A stretch of 64,000 nt of DNA, from the NCBI RefSeq assembly GCF_023101085.1, contig NZ_CP064703.1:8592501-8656500 (forward strand), given 5' to 3'. The translations under genes were made by a program, and so were the position numbers. This document shows positions 11,354-20,021 of the stretch, one piece after another; the first letter of the stretch is position 1; the number at the start of each line of letters is the position of its first letter. Origin of the DNA: Bradyrhizobium sp. 170. Its GTDB lineage: Bacteria; Pseudomonadota; Alphaproteobacteria; Rhizobiales; Xanthobacteraceae. The notes under the pieces are model-generated. The model was given only the letters and a program-made list of their open reading frames with translations, did not search any database and was not told where the DNA came from.

Positions 11354-12163
11354 TTGCGTACAGAGTTGGCTTTTTCGCGCGTGCGGCGCCGCGCGACGTT
11401 TGTGGCCGCAGCGACCCTTGCGGGCGCCCTCACGCTGACGCCCGGCAGCGTTTCGGCCGAGGGTCTGTTCGATTTCCTGTTCGGCGGCGCCCAGAAACAG
11501 CAGACGCGGCAGGCTCCCTCACCGGCAAACTTCTTCGCCGATCCGTTCGGCACCAATCAACCAGCCCATCCTGCGCCGGCGCCGCGCGTCGCAGGCTCCG
11601 GACCCGCTTTCTGCGTGCGAAGCTGCGACGGCAAGTATTTTCCGCTGACCATGCGCGGCAACACCTCGCCGGTTCAGACCTGCCAGGCGTTCTGCCCGGC
11701 AAGCGTCACCAAGGTGTTTTACGGCAGCAACATCGACAGCGCGGCCGCTGGTAATGGCGAGCGCTATGCCGACAGCGAAAACGCCTACGCATATCGCAAG
11801 GCGCTGCGCGCCGATTGCACCTGCAACGGCCGAAGCCCGTCCGGGCTGGCGCCGGTCGATCTCACGCTCGATACCTCGCTGCGCTCCGGCGACGTCGTCG
11901 CCACCACCGACGGCCTGGTGGCCTATACCGGCGTTCGCTTAGGGGCCGACCAGACGGCGGAATTCACTCCCGTCGCCTCCTATCCCGGCCTCACGGCGGA
12001 CGTCCGCGCCCGGCTCGGCGAAATGAAGGTGGCGCCGGTCAGCGCAGAGATGGTCGCGGCCAGCGCGCCGCTTCCCGAGACGAGCCGCGACGCCGAGTTG
12101 CCGACCGCCTCGATATCGAAGACGGTTGCGCCGAAGCCGGCGAAGCGGGCGGAAGTGCGATAA
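11354..12163 (+). CDS. DUF2865 domain-containing secreted protein
   Basis: About 269 residues. It has an N-terminal basic stretch and hydrophobic segment ending in an SVSAEG-like cleavage region, so it is probably exported. The Cys-containing core reads FCVRSCDGKYFPLT, then CQAFCPASVTKVFYGSNID, then LRADCTCNGRS, as in rhizobial DUF2865 proteins. The spaced Cys pairs suggest disulfides. Function is unknown. The start is uncertain. I chose the TTG at 11354 because a GGTGGAG sequence precedes it; an upstream TTG at 11330 would add eight residues. Confidence 0.75.
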   Translation: MRTELAFSRVRRRATFVAAATLAGALTLTPGSVSAEGLFDFLFGGAQKQQTRQAPSPANFFADPFGTNQPAHPAPAPRVAGSGPAFCVRSCDGKYFPLTMRGNTSPVQTCQAFCPASVTKVFYGSNIDSAAAGNGERYADSENAYAYRKALRADCTCNGRSPSGLAPVDLTLDTSLRSGDVVATTDGLVAYTGVRLGADQTAEFTPVASYPGLTADVRARLGEMKVAPVSAEMVAASAPLPETSRDAELPTASISKTVAPKPAKRAEVR

Positions 12164-12174
12164 GGCTAACGTCT

Positions 12175-12657
12175 CTACCGCAACAGCCCGCCGCCATAGC
12201 GCAAGCCGTAAACCTTGATTCCGGCGCGATGAATCTGCTCCTCGCCGTAAAACTCGGCGACATCTCCCGATGAGGTGTTGACGTAACGGAAGCTTTCATT
12301 CTCGAACTGCGGCGGGCCGCGAAACGGACGGTCACCTCGAATAGCAAGCAGCGCCTGACGCAGGAAGGCGTACACCGAAAGAAATTCGTTGCGGTCGACG
12401 ACGGTGGGAGCGACGCCGCCCGCATAGCTCATCGACCAGACGACACCCGCGCCGGCCAGCACCGTTTCCTGACCGACAAAGAAGCGCATGCCGAAATAGA
12501 TATCCCGATAGCTCAGATCGAGGTCGCGATATTCCAGTTGCCTGGAGCCTGGAAGCAGTGGCGCCAGGACCGTCGCGTCGTCGTCAAGGCCGGCATAGGT
12601 CTTGCGCTTGGCGTCGACAAGGAATTCGGAAAGACGAGCAAGCGATATCTGGCTCAT
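12175..12657 (-). CDS. DUF5680 domain-containing protein
   Basis: 160 residues without signal peptide or membrane segment. The opening LARLSEFLVDAKRKTYAG, then LEYRDLDLSYRDIYFGMRFF, the WSMSYAGG centre and the terminal YGLRYGGG follow the DUF5680 pattern. Such proteins are small, cytosolic and of unknown function. The ATG at 12657 is clear. It ends 12 nt from the convergent DUF2865 gene, and the next gene on the same strand ends 35 nt upstream, so the two small genes may be co-transcribed. Confidence 0.75.
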   Translation of the reverse strand: MSQISLARLSEFLVDAKRKTYAGLDDDATVLAPLLPGSRQLEYRDLDLSYRDIYFGMRFFVGQETVLAGAGVVWSMSYAGGVAPTVVDRNEFLSVYAFLRQALLAIRGDRPFRGPPQFENESFRYVNTSSGDVAEFYGEEQIHRAGIKVYGLRYGGGLLR

Positions 12658-12691
12658 GACCCCGCCCAGTACGCGATTGACGCCAGGGCAT

Positions 12692-13123
12692 TCACCGCCC
12701 GACGATGACGCCGATCACGTTTGGCGCCGACAGATATTTTTCCTCGATCGCCGCACGCGCCGCGGCGCGGTTTTCCGGCGTCAGCAAGCCGCGCTTTTCG
12801 GCCAGGATCATCCAGCAATAGCCCCACCAGTCGGTCAGCATGCCCTGATCGTCGACGAGGTCGTAGCCCTGCTCCGCGGCAAAGATTCGCGCCTGCGCTT
12901 CATCCAGCGCGTCGAGAAAGGCGTGGTCCTCGACCGAAAACAGTTCGTCGCTGAAATCGTCCGTGGTGTAGCCCCACACCGACATGCAGACCGCGTTGAA
13001 CTCGCGGTCGATCGCGTCGTCGTCGACGAGCCGGCGGCGCGAGGCCTGATGCAGGCGCGACAGCGAGCGCGCGAAATCGGCGATGCGGGTGAGAGCGAAC
13101 TGATTGAAGGCGATAGTGGACAT
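12692..13123 (-). CDS. Hypothetical protein (143 aa), unknown family
   Basis: A soluble, acidic, Asp/Glu- and Ala-rich protein. The N-terminal basic helix ARSLSRLHQASRRR is followed by a DDD stretch, then WGYTTDDFSDELFSVED and WWGYCWMILAEKRGLL. I do not recognise the family. The ATG at 13123 and codon use like its neighbours support a real gene. The short gap to the DUF5680 gene (34 nt) suggests an operon with this gene first. Confidence 0.6.
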   Translation of the reverse strand: MSTIAFNQFALTRIADFARSLSRLHQASRRRLVDDDAIDREFNAVCMSVWGYTTDDFSDELFSVEDHAFLDALDEAQARIFAAEQGYDLVDDQGMLTDWWGYCWMILAEKRGLLTPENRAAARAAIEEKYLSAPNVIGVIVGR

Positions 13124-13286
13124 GTAGTCCTCACAAACTCGGATAGACCATAAATGTTGTGTCGGCGCTGCGCCGAATCACAATGATATATCAAATACTT
13201 GCTAAATTGTTCTTAATTTGTTCTGGTGGCGTGACAAATTATCTCCTATCAGAGATTGTTTTTTGGCGATTTGCGGCGAAGAATCG

Positions 13287-13523
13287 ATGACGATGGACGC
13301 GACACAGGCCACCGATATCCGGACCCTGTTACTGGAAGCGGCCGATGCGATCGACCGAGCGAATGCGATTGTGTCCATCCTCGACAGCGACGATCGGGCG
13401 CTGCTTGCCACGCCTCTCGACGAGATATCGTCCGCCCTGCATTTCAAGCTGCTGCAAAAGCTCTATCTCCGCTACCCCGGGCTTGCCGAGGAAAGCGAGG
13501 ACTGGGGCGGTGCCGCGGCATGA
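13287..13523 (+). CDS. Small hypothetical protein (78 aa)
   Basis: The ATG at 13287 gives MTMDATQATDIRTLLLEAAD; an in-frame extension to 13218 has no SD or coding look. It is an alpha-helical, acidic, Leu-rich protein ending YPGLAEESEDWGGAAA. It is not recognised. It lies divergent from the 143-aa gene across an AT-rich 163-nt interval and convergent with the small secreted protein at 13544. Confidence 0.45.
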   Translation: MTMDATQATDIRTLLLEAADAIDRANAIVSILDSDDRALLATPLDEISSALHFKLLQKLYLRYPGLAEESEDWGGAAA

Positions 13524-13543
13524 ACCGTCTGGGGCTCAATCCC

Positions 13544-13774
13544 TCACATCGCCGACAACAGCTTGTCACCGCAGTAATTGGCATAGAACTTTCCGCCACA
13601 CTGGCGCTTGATCGCCGTGCAACGCGCCGCAGGCGAAGCGCCTTGCGCAACATTGAAAGAACAACTCAGGCCGTCGGCGCTCTTGCCGGCCTTGCCGGCG
13701 GCAAAGGCCGCACTGGTCGCACTGATGCAGACAACCAACAACGCAGCGGCGACGATCTCGATCGTCAATCTCAT
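13544..13774 (-). CDS. Small secreted cysteine-containing protein (76 aa)
   Basis: The ATG at 13774 starts MRLTIEIVAAALLVVCISAT, a clear signal peptide with likely cleavage after AAFA. The mature ~50 residues hold four Cys (LSCSF, ARCTA, RQCGG, NYCGD), which could form two disulfides. The family is not recognised; rhizobia encode several such short periplasmic Cys-rich proteins. It stands alone between two plus-strand genes. Confidence 0.55.
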   Translation of the reverse strand: MRLTIEIVAAALLVVCISATSAAFAAGKAGKSADGLSCSFNVAQGASPAARCTAIKRQCGGKFYANYCGDKLLSAM

Positions 13775-14020
13775 GGCAGGCCTCCGTTCTGGCGGCACGC
13801 GTCTCCGTCGCGCGCACTGGCACCCGGTTATCCCAGCGGCTCCTCGGCTTTCGCGCCCCCCATTATATCACCAAAAGGCGGTCGCCAGTGCCGCGAAATC
13901 GGCCCGGTCCTTGCATAAAATCATGCCAGCGCAGTGCACAACTCCGGCATTATCCGGCGTTTCGATTGCCGGACAAGGCGCGTATCTTCGTTGTGAGTCT
14001 CAACCGCAGGAACCGACGTA

Positions 14021-16552
14021 TTGCAGGAACAAATCCCAGGAAACTATCCGGCAAACTATCCGGCGCTGGATCAGCCGATCGACGAACTGGCGCTCGTCGA
14101 AATCAAGGGCGCAATCCTCGCCAAGCTCCGGCTTGCGATCGGCAAGGACGCCGGCATGGCGACGAGGCGCGACTGGTACAAGGCCGCGGCGCTGGCGCTG
14201 CGCGACCGCATCGTGCACCGCTGGCTGACAGCCGAAAAGGAGAGCTATGACGCCGGCAGCAAGCGGGTCTATTACCTCTCGCTCGAGTTCCTGATCGGCC
14301 GCCTGTTCACTGACGCGCTGAACAATATGGGCCTGCTGCCGGTGTTCGAGGCGGCGCTCGGCGATCTCGGCGTCGGGCTTGACGACCTGCGCAAATGCGA
14401 GCCGGACGCGGCGCTCGGCAATGGCGGCCTCGGGCGGCTTGCGGCGTGCTTCATGGAGAGCATGGCGACGCTGGCCGTTCCCGCCATCGGCTACGGCATC
14501 CGCTACGATTTCGGCCTTTTCCGCCAGATCATCGCGCAGGGCTGGCAGCACGAATACCCGGACGAATGGCTGAGTTTTGGCAACCCCTGGGAATTCCAGC
14601 GGGCCGAGGTGGTCTACCACATCCATTTCGGCGGCTTTGTCGACCACGTCGACGACCGCGGCCGCGACCGCGCCACCTGGCGCCCGGGAGAAACCGTGCA
14701 GGCTGTCGCCTACGACACCCCGATCGTGGGCTGGCGCGGCCAGCACGTCAACGCGCTGCGCCTGTGGTCGGCGCGCGCGCCCGACCCGTTGCGGCTCGAC
14801 GTCTTCAACACCGGCGATTATCTCGGCGCCGTCGCCGAGGAAGCGCGCGCGGAATCAATCTGCAAATTTCTCTATCCGAATGACGAGAGTCCTGCTGGGC
14901 GCGAGCTGCGGCTGCGGCAGGAATATTTCTTCGTCTCGGCCTCGCTGCAGGACCTGATCAAGCGGCACCTCGCTTCCGACGGGCAGTTGCGCAACCTCCC
15001 CTCCAAGGCCGCGGTGCAGCTCAACGACACCCATCCGAGTCTTGCCGTCACCGAACTGATGCGCATCCTGGTCGACCTGCACAATTTCCGCTGGGACGAA
15101 GCGTGGAAGATCACGGTGGCGACGCTGTCCTACACCAATCACACGCTGCTGCCGGAAGCGCTGGAGACCTGGCCGGTCGAACTGTTCGAGCGGCTGCTGC
15201 CGCGGCATCTCGAAATCATCTACCGCATCAATACCGCACATCTCGCGCTGGCAGATCAGCGTTGTCCCGGCGACATCGATTTCCGCGCCGCGGTGTCGCT
15301 GATCGACGAGAAGTCTGGACGGCGGGTGCGGATGGGGCAACTCGCTTTCGTCGGCTCGCACCGCATCAACGGCGTCTCGGCGATGCACTCCGACCTGATG
15401 AAGGAGACCGTGTTCCACGATCTCAACCATCTCTACCCCGGCCGCATCACCAACAAGACCAACGGCATCACTTTCCGCCGCTGGCTGATGCTCGCCAACC
15501 CAAAACTGACGGAGCTGCTGCGCGAGTCCTGTGGCGAGGCCGTGCTGGACGACTTCTCGCTGTTCGAACGGCTGGAGACGCGCGCCAGCGACAACGCGTT
15601 CCAGCAGCGTTTTCGCGAGGTCAAGCATCAGAACAAGGTTGCGCTGGCGCGGCTGATCAACGAGCGGCTCCGCATCAAGATAGATCCGTCGGCACTGTTC
15701 GACATCCAGATCAAGCGCATCCACGAGTACAAGCGGCAGCTGCTCAACGTCGTCGAGACCGTCGCGCTGTATCAGGCGATCAAGGACGAGCCGCAGCGCG
15801 ACTGGGTGCCGCGGGTCAAGATCTTCGCCGGCAAGGCGGCGGCGAGCTATCGCTACGCCAAGCTGATCATCAAGCTGATCAACGACGTCGCCGAAGTCGT
15901 CAACAACGACCCCGTCATCGCAGGAAGGCTCAAGGTCGTCTTCCTCGCCGACTACAATGTCAGCCTCGCCGAGGTGATCATTCCGGCCGCCGATCTCTCC
16001 GAGCAGATCTCGACCGCCGGCATGGAAGCCTCCGGCACCGGCAACATGAAGCTGGCGCTCAACGGCGCGCTCACTATCGGCACGCTGGACGGCGCCAATA
16101 TCGAAATCCGCGACCATGTCGGCGCGGAGAACATCGCGATCTTCGGCATGGAGGCCGGCGACGTCATGGTCCGCCGCAAGCAGGGGCTGGACGCAACGGA
16201 CGTGATCAGCCGCTCGCCGCGGCTGGCGCGGGCGATTACCGCCATCGAGAGCGGCGCGTTCTCGCCCGACGATCCCGCCCGCTTTGCCGCCATGGGTCAC
16301 GCGCTGCGCTATCTCGACCACTACATGGTCTCGGCCGATTTCGATTCCTACTACGCGGCCCAGCGCGGCATCGACGCCCGCTGGCAGGTGGTGCCGGCCT
16401 GGACCCGCGCCTCGATCCTCAACGTCGCACGGATGCCGTGGTTCTCCTCCGACCGCACCATCCGGGAGTATGCCGAGGATATCTGGCACGTGCCGGTGCG
16501 CGCGGCCGCGCCGGTGCCGGAGACAAGCGCCCAGCGCGAGGCGACGCGGTAA
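14021..16552 (+). CDS. glgP: Glycogen/starch/alpha-glucan phosphorylase
   Basis: 843 residues, standard GT35 length. It releases glucose-1-phosphate from alpha-1,4-glucan using PLP. The N-terminal helix is followed by YYLSLEFLIGRLF, the allosteric/active region NGGLGRLAACFMES and the PLP-lysine motif EASGTGNMKLALNGALTIGTL split across residues ~667-687. Later GANIEI binds phosphate. The start is the TTG at 14021 (MQEQIPGNYPANYP); no ATG fits the conserved N-terminus. Other glg genes are absent from this window, so it is detached from the glycogen operon found in many relatives. Confidence 0.95.
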   Translation: MQEQIPGNYPANYPALDQPIDELALVEIKGAILAKLRLAIGKDAGMATRRDWYKAAALALRDRIVHRWLTAEKESYDAGSKRVYYLSLEFLIGRLFTDALNNMGLLPVFEAALGDLGVGLDDLRKCEPDAALGNGGLGRLAACFMESMATLAVPAIGYGIRYDFGLFRQIIAQGWQHEYPDEWLSFGNPWEFQRAEVVYHIHFGGFVDHVDDRGRDRATWRPGETVQAVAYDTPIVGWRGQHVNALRLWSARAPDPLRLDVFNTGDYLGAVAEEARAESICKFLYPNDESPAGRELRLRQEYFFVSASLQDLIKRHLASDGQLRNLPSKAAVQLNDTHPSLAVTELMRILVDLHNFRWDEAWKITVATLSYTNHTLLPEALETWPVELFERLLPRHLEIIYRINTAHLALADQRCPGDIDFRAAVSLIDEKSGRRVRMGQLAFVGSHRINGVSAMHSDLMKETVFHDLNHLYPGRITNKTNGITFRRWLMLANPKLTELLRESCGEAVLDDFSLFERLETRASDNAFQQRFREVKHQNKVALARLINERLRIKIDPSALFDIQIKRIHEYKRQLLNVVETVALYQAIKDEPQRDWVPRVKIFAGKAAASYRYAKLIIKLINDVAEVVNNDPVIAGRLKVVFLADYNVSLAEVIIPAADLSEQISTAGMEASGTGNMKLALNGALTIGTLDGANIEIRDHVGAENIAIFGMEAGDVMVRRKQGLDATDVISRSPRLARAITAIESGAFSPDDPARFAAMGHALRYLDHYMVSADFDSYYAAQRGIDARWQVVPAWTRASILNVARMPWFSSDRTIREYAEDIWHVPVRAAAPVPETSAQREATR

Positions 16553-16624
16553 ATCCCGGCGGGCGGAAATCCATTACCTCGGGCGTTATTGAATTCGGCC
16601 AAAGAGTCGCGATACTCCATCCGC

Positions 16625-16708
16625 CGTCATTGCGAGGAGCGTAGCGACGAAGCAATCCATCCCTCCGCTTGCGGCGCGATGGATTGCTTCGCTCCGCTCG
16701 CAATGACG
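16625..16708. repeat. Palindromic intergenic repeat family B, copy 1
   Basis: CGTCATTGCGAGGAGCGTAG at the left and its inverted counterpart ending CGCTCGCAATGACG at the right, with inner arms GAAGCAATCCATC/GATGGATTGCTTC. The arms could fold as a ~35-bp hairpin. The other copy is at 57947-58032. It sits between glgP and the thioesterase gene. Confidence 0.88.
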
Positions 16709-16754
16709 GCGTTTGCGGCAACTGCGTCGCGTCCCTCGAGATCGAAGAGTGTCC

Positions 16755-17573
16755 ATGCTTACCAAGACCGCTCACCTTTTCGACGACGCCACGCGTGTCA
16801 CCGCCGGCGATAGCTGCTGGCAGGGCAGAACCAGCCCGGACTACTGGGCGTTTGTCGGCCCGTTCGGCGGCTGCACGGCCGCCACCATCCTGCGCGCCCT
16901 GATCGACCATCCGCAGCGGGCGGGCGATCCGCTGTCGCTGACCGTGAATTTCTGCGCGCCGGTCGCCGAAGGCGCTTTCGATCTCGACGTTCGCCTGGTC
17001 AAGGCCAACCGCTCGAGCCAGCATTGGTGCGTGGAGATGACGCAGGGCGGCGGCGACGTCGCGACGCTGGCCACCGCCGTGTTCGCCGAGCGCCGTCCGT
17101 CCTGGTCGCACCAGCAGGCGGCTTTTCCCGGCGCTGCGCCATTTGAGCAGGCGCGCGCGTTTCCGAACACGCCGATGACGTGGACGCACCAGTATGATTT
17201 CCGCTTCGTCGAGGGCGAGCCGAGTTTCTACGGCTCGCCAGCGGCATCGCCGCTCGACGCGTACTCGAAGCAGTGGATCGGCGACCGCGTGCCGCGAAAG
17301 ATCGACATGCTGTCGCTGATGTCGATGTCGGATGCGTTCTTCGGCCGGGTCTTTCTGGCGCGCCGGGAATTGATGCCGTTCGGCACGGTATCGATCACGA
17401 CGTATTTCCACACGGCGTCAGACGACCTCGCGGCCGAGGATATCACGCGGGTGCTGGCGGTGGCGGATGCCAAGATCTTCCACAGGAGCTATGGCGACCA
17501 GAACGGCGAATTGTGGTCGCCGTCGGGACGGTTGCTCGCGACGACAACGCAGATCGCCTATTTCAAGGCGTAG
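16755..17573 (+). CDS. Acyl-CoA thioesterase family protein (double hotdog, TesB-like)
   Basis: 272 residues from the ATG at 16755 (MLTKTAHLFDDATRV), preferred over an upstream in-frame start lying inside repeat DNA. The N-terminal hotdog carries WAFVGPFGGCTAATILRAL, typical of the 'thioesterase family / acyl-CoA thioesterase' group. The C-terminal hotdog has RKIDMLSLMSMSDAFFGR and FGTVSITTYFHTA. Likely hydrolyses acyl-CoA in the cytoplasm; chain specificity is unknown. It is flanked by repeats B and C and so is probably monocistronic. Confidence 0.82.
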   Translation: MLTKTAHLFDDATRVTAGDSCWQGRTSPDYWAFVGPFGGCTAATILRALIDHPQRAGDPLSLTVNFCAPVAEGAFDLDVRLVKANRSSQHWCVEMTQGGGDVATLATAVFAERRPSWSHQQAAFPGAAPFEQARAFPNTPMTWTHQYDFRFVEGEPSFYGSPAASPLDAYSKQWIGDRVPRKIDMLSLMSMSDAFFGRVFLARRELMPFGTVSITTYFHTASDDLAAEDITRVLAVADAKIFHRSYGDQNGELWSPSGRLLATTTQIAYFKA

Positions 17574-17599
17574 CGGAACGTTAAAGCGCCGGCTCTCTT

Positions 17600-17691
17600 G
17601 TAGGGTGGGCAAAGGCGCCCTTGCGCCGTGCCCACCATGTATCCGATTGTTGCGTGGAAATGGTGGGCACGCTTCGCTTTGCCCACCCTAC
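17600..17691. repeat. Palindromic intergenic repeat family C, copy 1
   Basis: GTAGGGTGGGCAAAGGCGCC at the left is mirrored by GCTTTGCCCACCCTAC at the right, with inner GTGCCCACCAT/ATGGTGGGCAC arms. The second copy is at 30282-30366. It ends 22 nt before the arginase ATG, so transcription into arginase probably reads through it or starts within the short gap. Confidence 0.88.
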
Positions 17692-17713
17692 GCTTTCATC
17701 GAAAGGCGGCCTG

Positions 17714-18688
17714 ATGTCTGACGCCGAAACTGCCCGCATCGCCCTGCTCGGCGTTCCCATCGAGATCGGGGCCTCGCAACTCGGGACCTTGATGGGACCG
17801 GACGCGCTGCGCACCGCGGGCATCGGCCGCATCCTCGATCAGCTCGGCTTTGCCGTCGAGGACCACGGCAACATGGCCACGCCTGGCGCTGCTTCCGACG
17901 AGGGCCCGCCGCCGGCGAATGCCAAATATTACGACACGATCAAGGGCTGGATCCGCGAGCTCAGCGAGCGTTCCTATTCACTGGCGCGCTCCGGCGCCGT
18001 TCCAATCTTCATGGGCGGCGATCACTCGCTGTCGATGGGATCGGTGAACGGCGTTGCGCGCCACTGGCAGGAGCAGGGCCGGCCGCTGTTCGTCATGTGG
18101 CTCGATGCCCACGCCGACTACAACACGCCGCAGACCACGGAGACCGGCAACATGCACGGCATGTCGGCGGCCTTTCTGTGCGGCGAAAGTGGCCTCGACG
18201 GGCTGCTCGGCAACCATCCACGCGCCTCGATCGGTCCCGACAGGCTCGACCTGTTCGGCATCCGCTCGATCGATCCCTTGGAGAAGAAGCTGGTGTTCGA
18301 GCGCGGCGTCGCGATCGCCGACATGCGCGCGATCGACGAGTTCGGCGTCGGCGTGCTGATCCGCAAGGTCATCGATCGCGTGCAGGCGCAGAACGGCGTG
18401 CTGCATTTGAGCTTCGACGTCGATTTTCTCGATCCCGCGGTCGCGCCCGGCGTCGGCACCACGGTGCCGGGCGGCGCGACCTATCGCGAGGCGCATCTGA
18501 TCATGGAGCTGCTGCACGATTCGGATCTGGTGCGCTCGGTCGATATCGTCGAGCTCAACCCGTTTCTCGACGAACGCGGCCGCACCGCGCGCGTCGCCGT
18601 CGAACTGATCGGCAGCCTGTTCGGACTGCAGATCACCGACCGGCGAACGCCGAGCAATGCGGTGCTTCCGGGCAATAGCTCGAGCTGA
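17714..18688 (+). CDS. rocF: Arginase
   Basis: 324 residues from the ATG at 17714 (MSDAETARIALLGVPIEIGA). Ureohydrolase family: L-arginine + water to ornithine + urea, with a binuclear Mn centre. Metal ligands are visible in MGGDHSLSMGS, WLDAHADYNTP and SFDVDFLDP. SIDPLEKKL and DIVELNPFLDE are further conserved blocks. The substrate-loop context and length fit arginase rather than agmatinase. It is convergent with the anti-sigma gene, with only 2 nt between the stops. Confidence 0.92.
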   Translation: MSDAETARIALLGVPIEIGASQLGTLMGPDALRTAGIGRILDQLGFAVEDHGNMATPGAASDEGPPPANAKYYDTIKGWIRELSERSYSLARSGAVPIFMGGDHSLSMGSVNGVARHWQEQGRPLFVMWLDAHADYNTPQTTETGNMHGMSAAFLCGESGLDGLLGNHPRASIGPDRLDLFGIRSIDPLEKKLVFERGVAIADMRAIDEFGVGVLIRKVIDRVQAQNGVLHLSFDVDFLDPAVAPGVGTTVPGGATYREAHLIMELLHDSDLVRSVDIVELNPFLDERGRTARVAVELIGSLFGLQITDRRTPSNAVLPGNSSS

Positions 18689-18690
18689 GG

Positions 18691-19245
18691 CTAATGCTGG
18701 TCCAGGCTCATGATGACGTGCACGAGACAGCCATTCACGGTGCGCCCCGGCGGATGCGAGGATGACGGCGTCGCGACGTGGAAGTCGCCGGCCTTCAGAT
18801 TGAGATCGCCGAATGAGAGGTCGCCCTCGAGCACCAGCGACTGTTCGTCCGTATCGTGCGAATGCGGATGATAGGACGCACCGGGCGCCATCCGGATCAA
18901 CAGATATTGCCGGTTCTGCGCGCGGTCGACATGCAGCAGGCGCCCCTTGATGCCGGGGCTGATTTCGAACCAGTTCGCCGTCCCCGCACGCTTGGTCAAG
19001 GTGCCCGGCAGGTCGGCGCCCTCGCCTTCGATCCGGTCGAGAATCTTTTCGAACATGCCTCCTGGCGGTGGCTCGGCCTGTTCCGCCGGCAGATCGGAAA
19101 ACATGCCCTCCCAGTATTCGACCTGGGCCCGCAGCGCCTCGTCCGATTTCAGCCGCTTGGCAAAGGCGCGGCTGTCCTCCTGGCCGAGCAGCCCAAGGAC
19201 ATACTCCGCCGCCTCGCTGGCCCCGGGCTTCACTGGCTTAGACAT
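18691..19245 (-). CDS. Anti-sigma factor with RskA-like N-terminus and ChrR-like cupin domain
   Basis: 184 residues. Residues ~8-45 (SEAAEYVLGLLGQEDSRAFA, then RLKSDEALRAQVEYWEG) resemble the short anti-sigma region of RskA/ChrR-type proteins. It lacks the HxxxCxxC zinc motif of ChrR and any membrane helix. The C-terminal cupin (about 95-184) has YHPHSHDTDEQSLVLEGDL with His/His/Glu metal ligands and a later SSHPPG His. This suggests a soluble, metal- or oxidant-sensing anti-sigma factor. Its ATG at 19245 overlaps the end of the upstream sigma gene by 16 nt, indicating translational coupling and a cognate pair. Confidence 0.82.
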   Translation of the reverse strand: MSKPVKPGASEAAEYVLGLLGQEDSRAFAKRLKSDEALRAQVEYWEGMFSDLPAEQAEPPPGGMFEKILDRIEGEGADLPGTLTKRAGTANWFEISPGIKGRLLHVDRAQNRQYLLIRMAPGASYHPHSHDTDEQSLVLEGDLSFGDLNLKAGDFHVATPSSSHPPGRTVNGCLVHVIMSLDQH

Positions 19246-19778
19246 AGCTGCAACTTCTCAACAGCACGGTGAATCCAGGTCTTGATCGTTCCAACCGGAA
19301 CGGACGAATGCTCGGCCAGCTCCTCGTAGCTCAGGCCGTAATAGTAGGCCAAAAGGACGGATTGCCGGTAATTTTGTTCCAGAAGACCCAGGCACCTTCG
19401 CAGGTCTGGCGCCAAACCAGGATCGCGCGACGCCTGATCTGACAGCGCCTCGACCAGGGCCGTGACGCTCTCGTCGGTCAGCGATACCGGCCCGGTCCGG
19501 CGCGCCGGCAGCCGGTCCAGCGCGACACGGCGCACGACCGTCACCATCCAGTTCATCGCGCCGCCTTTGGCGGGGTCGTACAGATAGGACTTTTGCCAGA
19601 TCCGCAGCATCGCCTCCTGAAAGGCGTCCTCGGCGGCGTTGCGGTCCCGCAGGATCCGGCAGCAAATCCCGAACAGGGTCGGTGCCGCCTGCTCGTACAG
19701 CCGGCGGAAGGCCGCCCGGTCGCCTTTGGCGACAGACCTGAGCACCTGCCCCAAATCGTCCTCGGGAATCTGTCGCAT
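19230..19778 (-). CDS. ECF RNA polymerase sigma factor (cupin anti-sigma partner)
   Basis: 182 residues from the ATG at 19778 (MRQIPEDDLGQVLRSVAKGD); a GTG further upstream adds nine unlikely residues. Region 2 carries FRRLYEQAAPTLFGICCRIL and DAFQEAMLRIWQKSYLYDP; region 4 carries LAYYYGLSYEELAEHSSVPV then GTIKTWIHRA. It resembles ECF groups controlled by soluble cupin anti-sigmas (RpoE/ChrR-like, responses to singlet oxygen or peroxides), but the exact group is uncertain. It is divergent from a second ECF gene across 243 nt, an arrangement open to cross-regulation. Confidence 0.9.
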   Translation of the reverse strand: MRQIPEDDLGQVLRSVAKGDRAAFRRLYEQAAPTLFGICCRILRDRNAAEDAFQEAMLRIWQKSYLYDPAKGGAMNWMVTVVRRVALDRLPARRTGPVSLTDESVTALVEALSDQASRDPGLAPDLRRCLGLLEQNYRQSVLLAYYYGLSYEELAEHSSVPVGTIKTWIHRAVEKLQLCLSQ

Positions 19779-19924
19779 TTTGAGCGGGGTGGGCCGGATA
19801 CACAATCAAGGGTGGCGGTTCCTCGCGGACTATAGGGCTCAGGAAGCTACGGTTCAACGGGCCGGGGTTTCAAACGAGGCCGGTCCGGCGGCCACCAAAA
19901 AATCATCGCCGATGCGCCGCCGCC

Positions 19925-19950
19925 GAAACTTTTTGCGCCGGCATTCCGTA
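19925..19950 (+). promoter_or_regulatory. Possible ECF-type promoter upstream of second sigma gene
   Basis: GAAACT (19925-19930) and CGTA (19947-19950) are separated by 16 nt, the spacing expected of ECF promoters, and lie 72 nt before the ATG at 20022. The elements do not match one consensus I know with certainty, so this is a suggestion. The rest of the 19779-20021 divergent interval shows no clear sigma-70 promoter. Confidence 0.25.
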
Positions 19951-20021
19951 CTGGCGACATACGGCCCATCCAACGCTGGATGTCCGGGGCCGGGTCCGAC
20001 GACAATCGAGCTGGGGAAACC

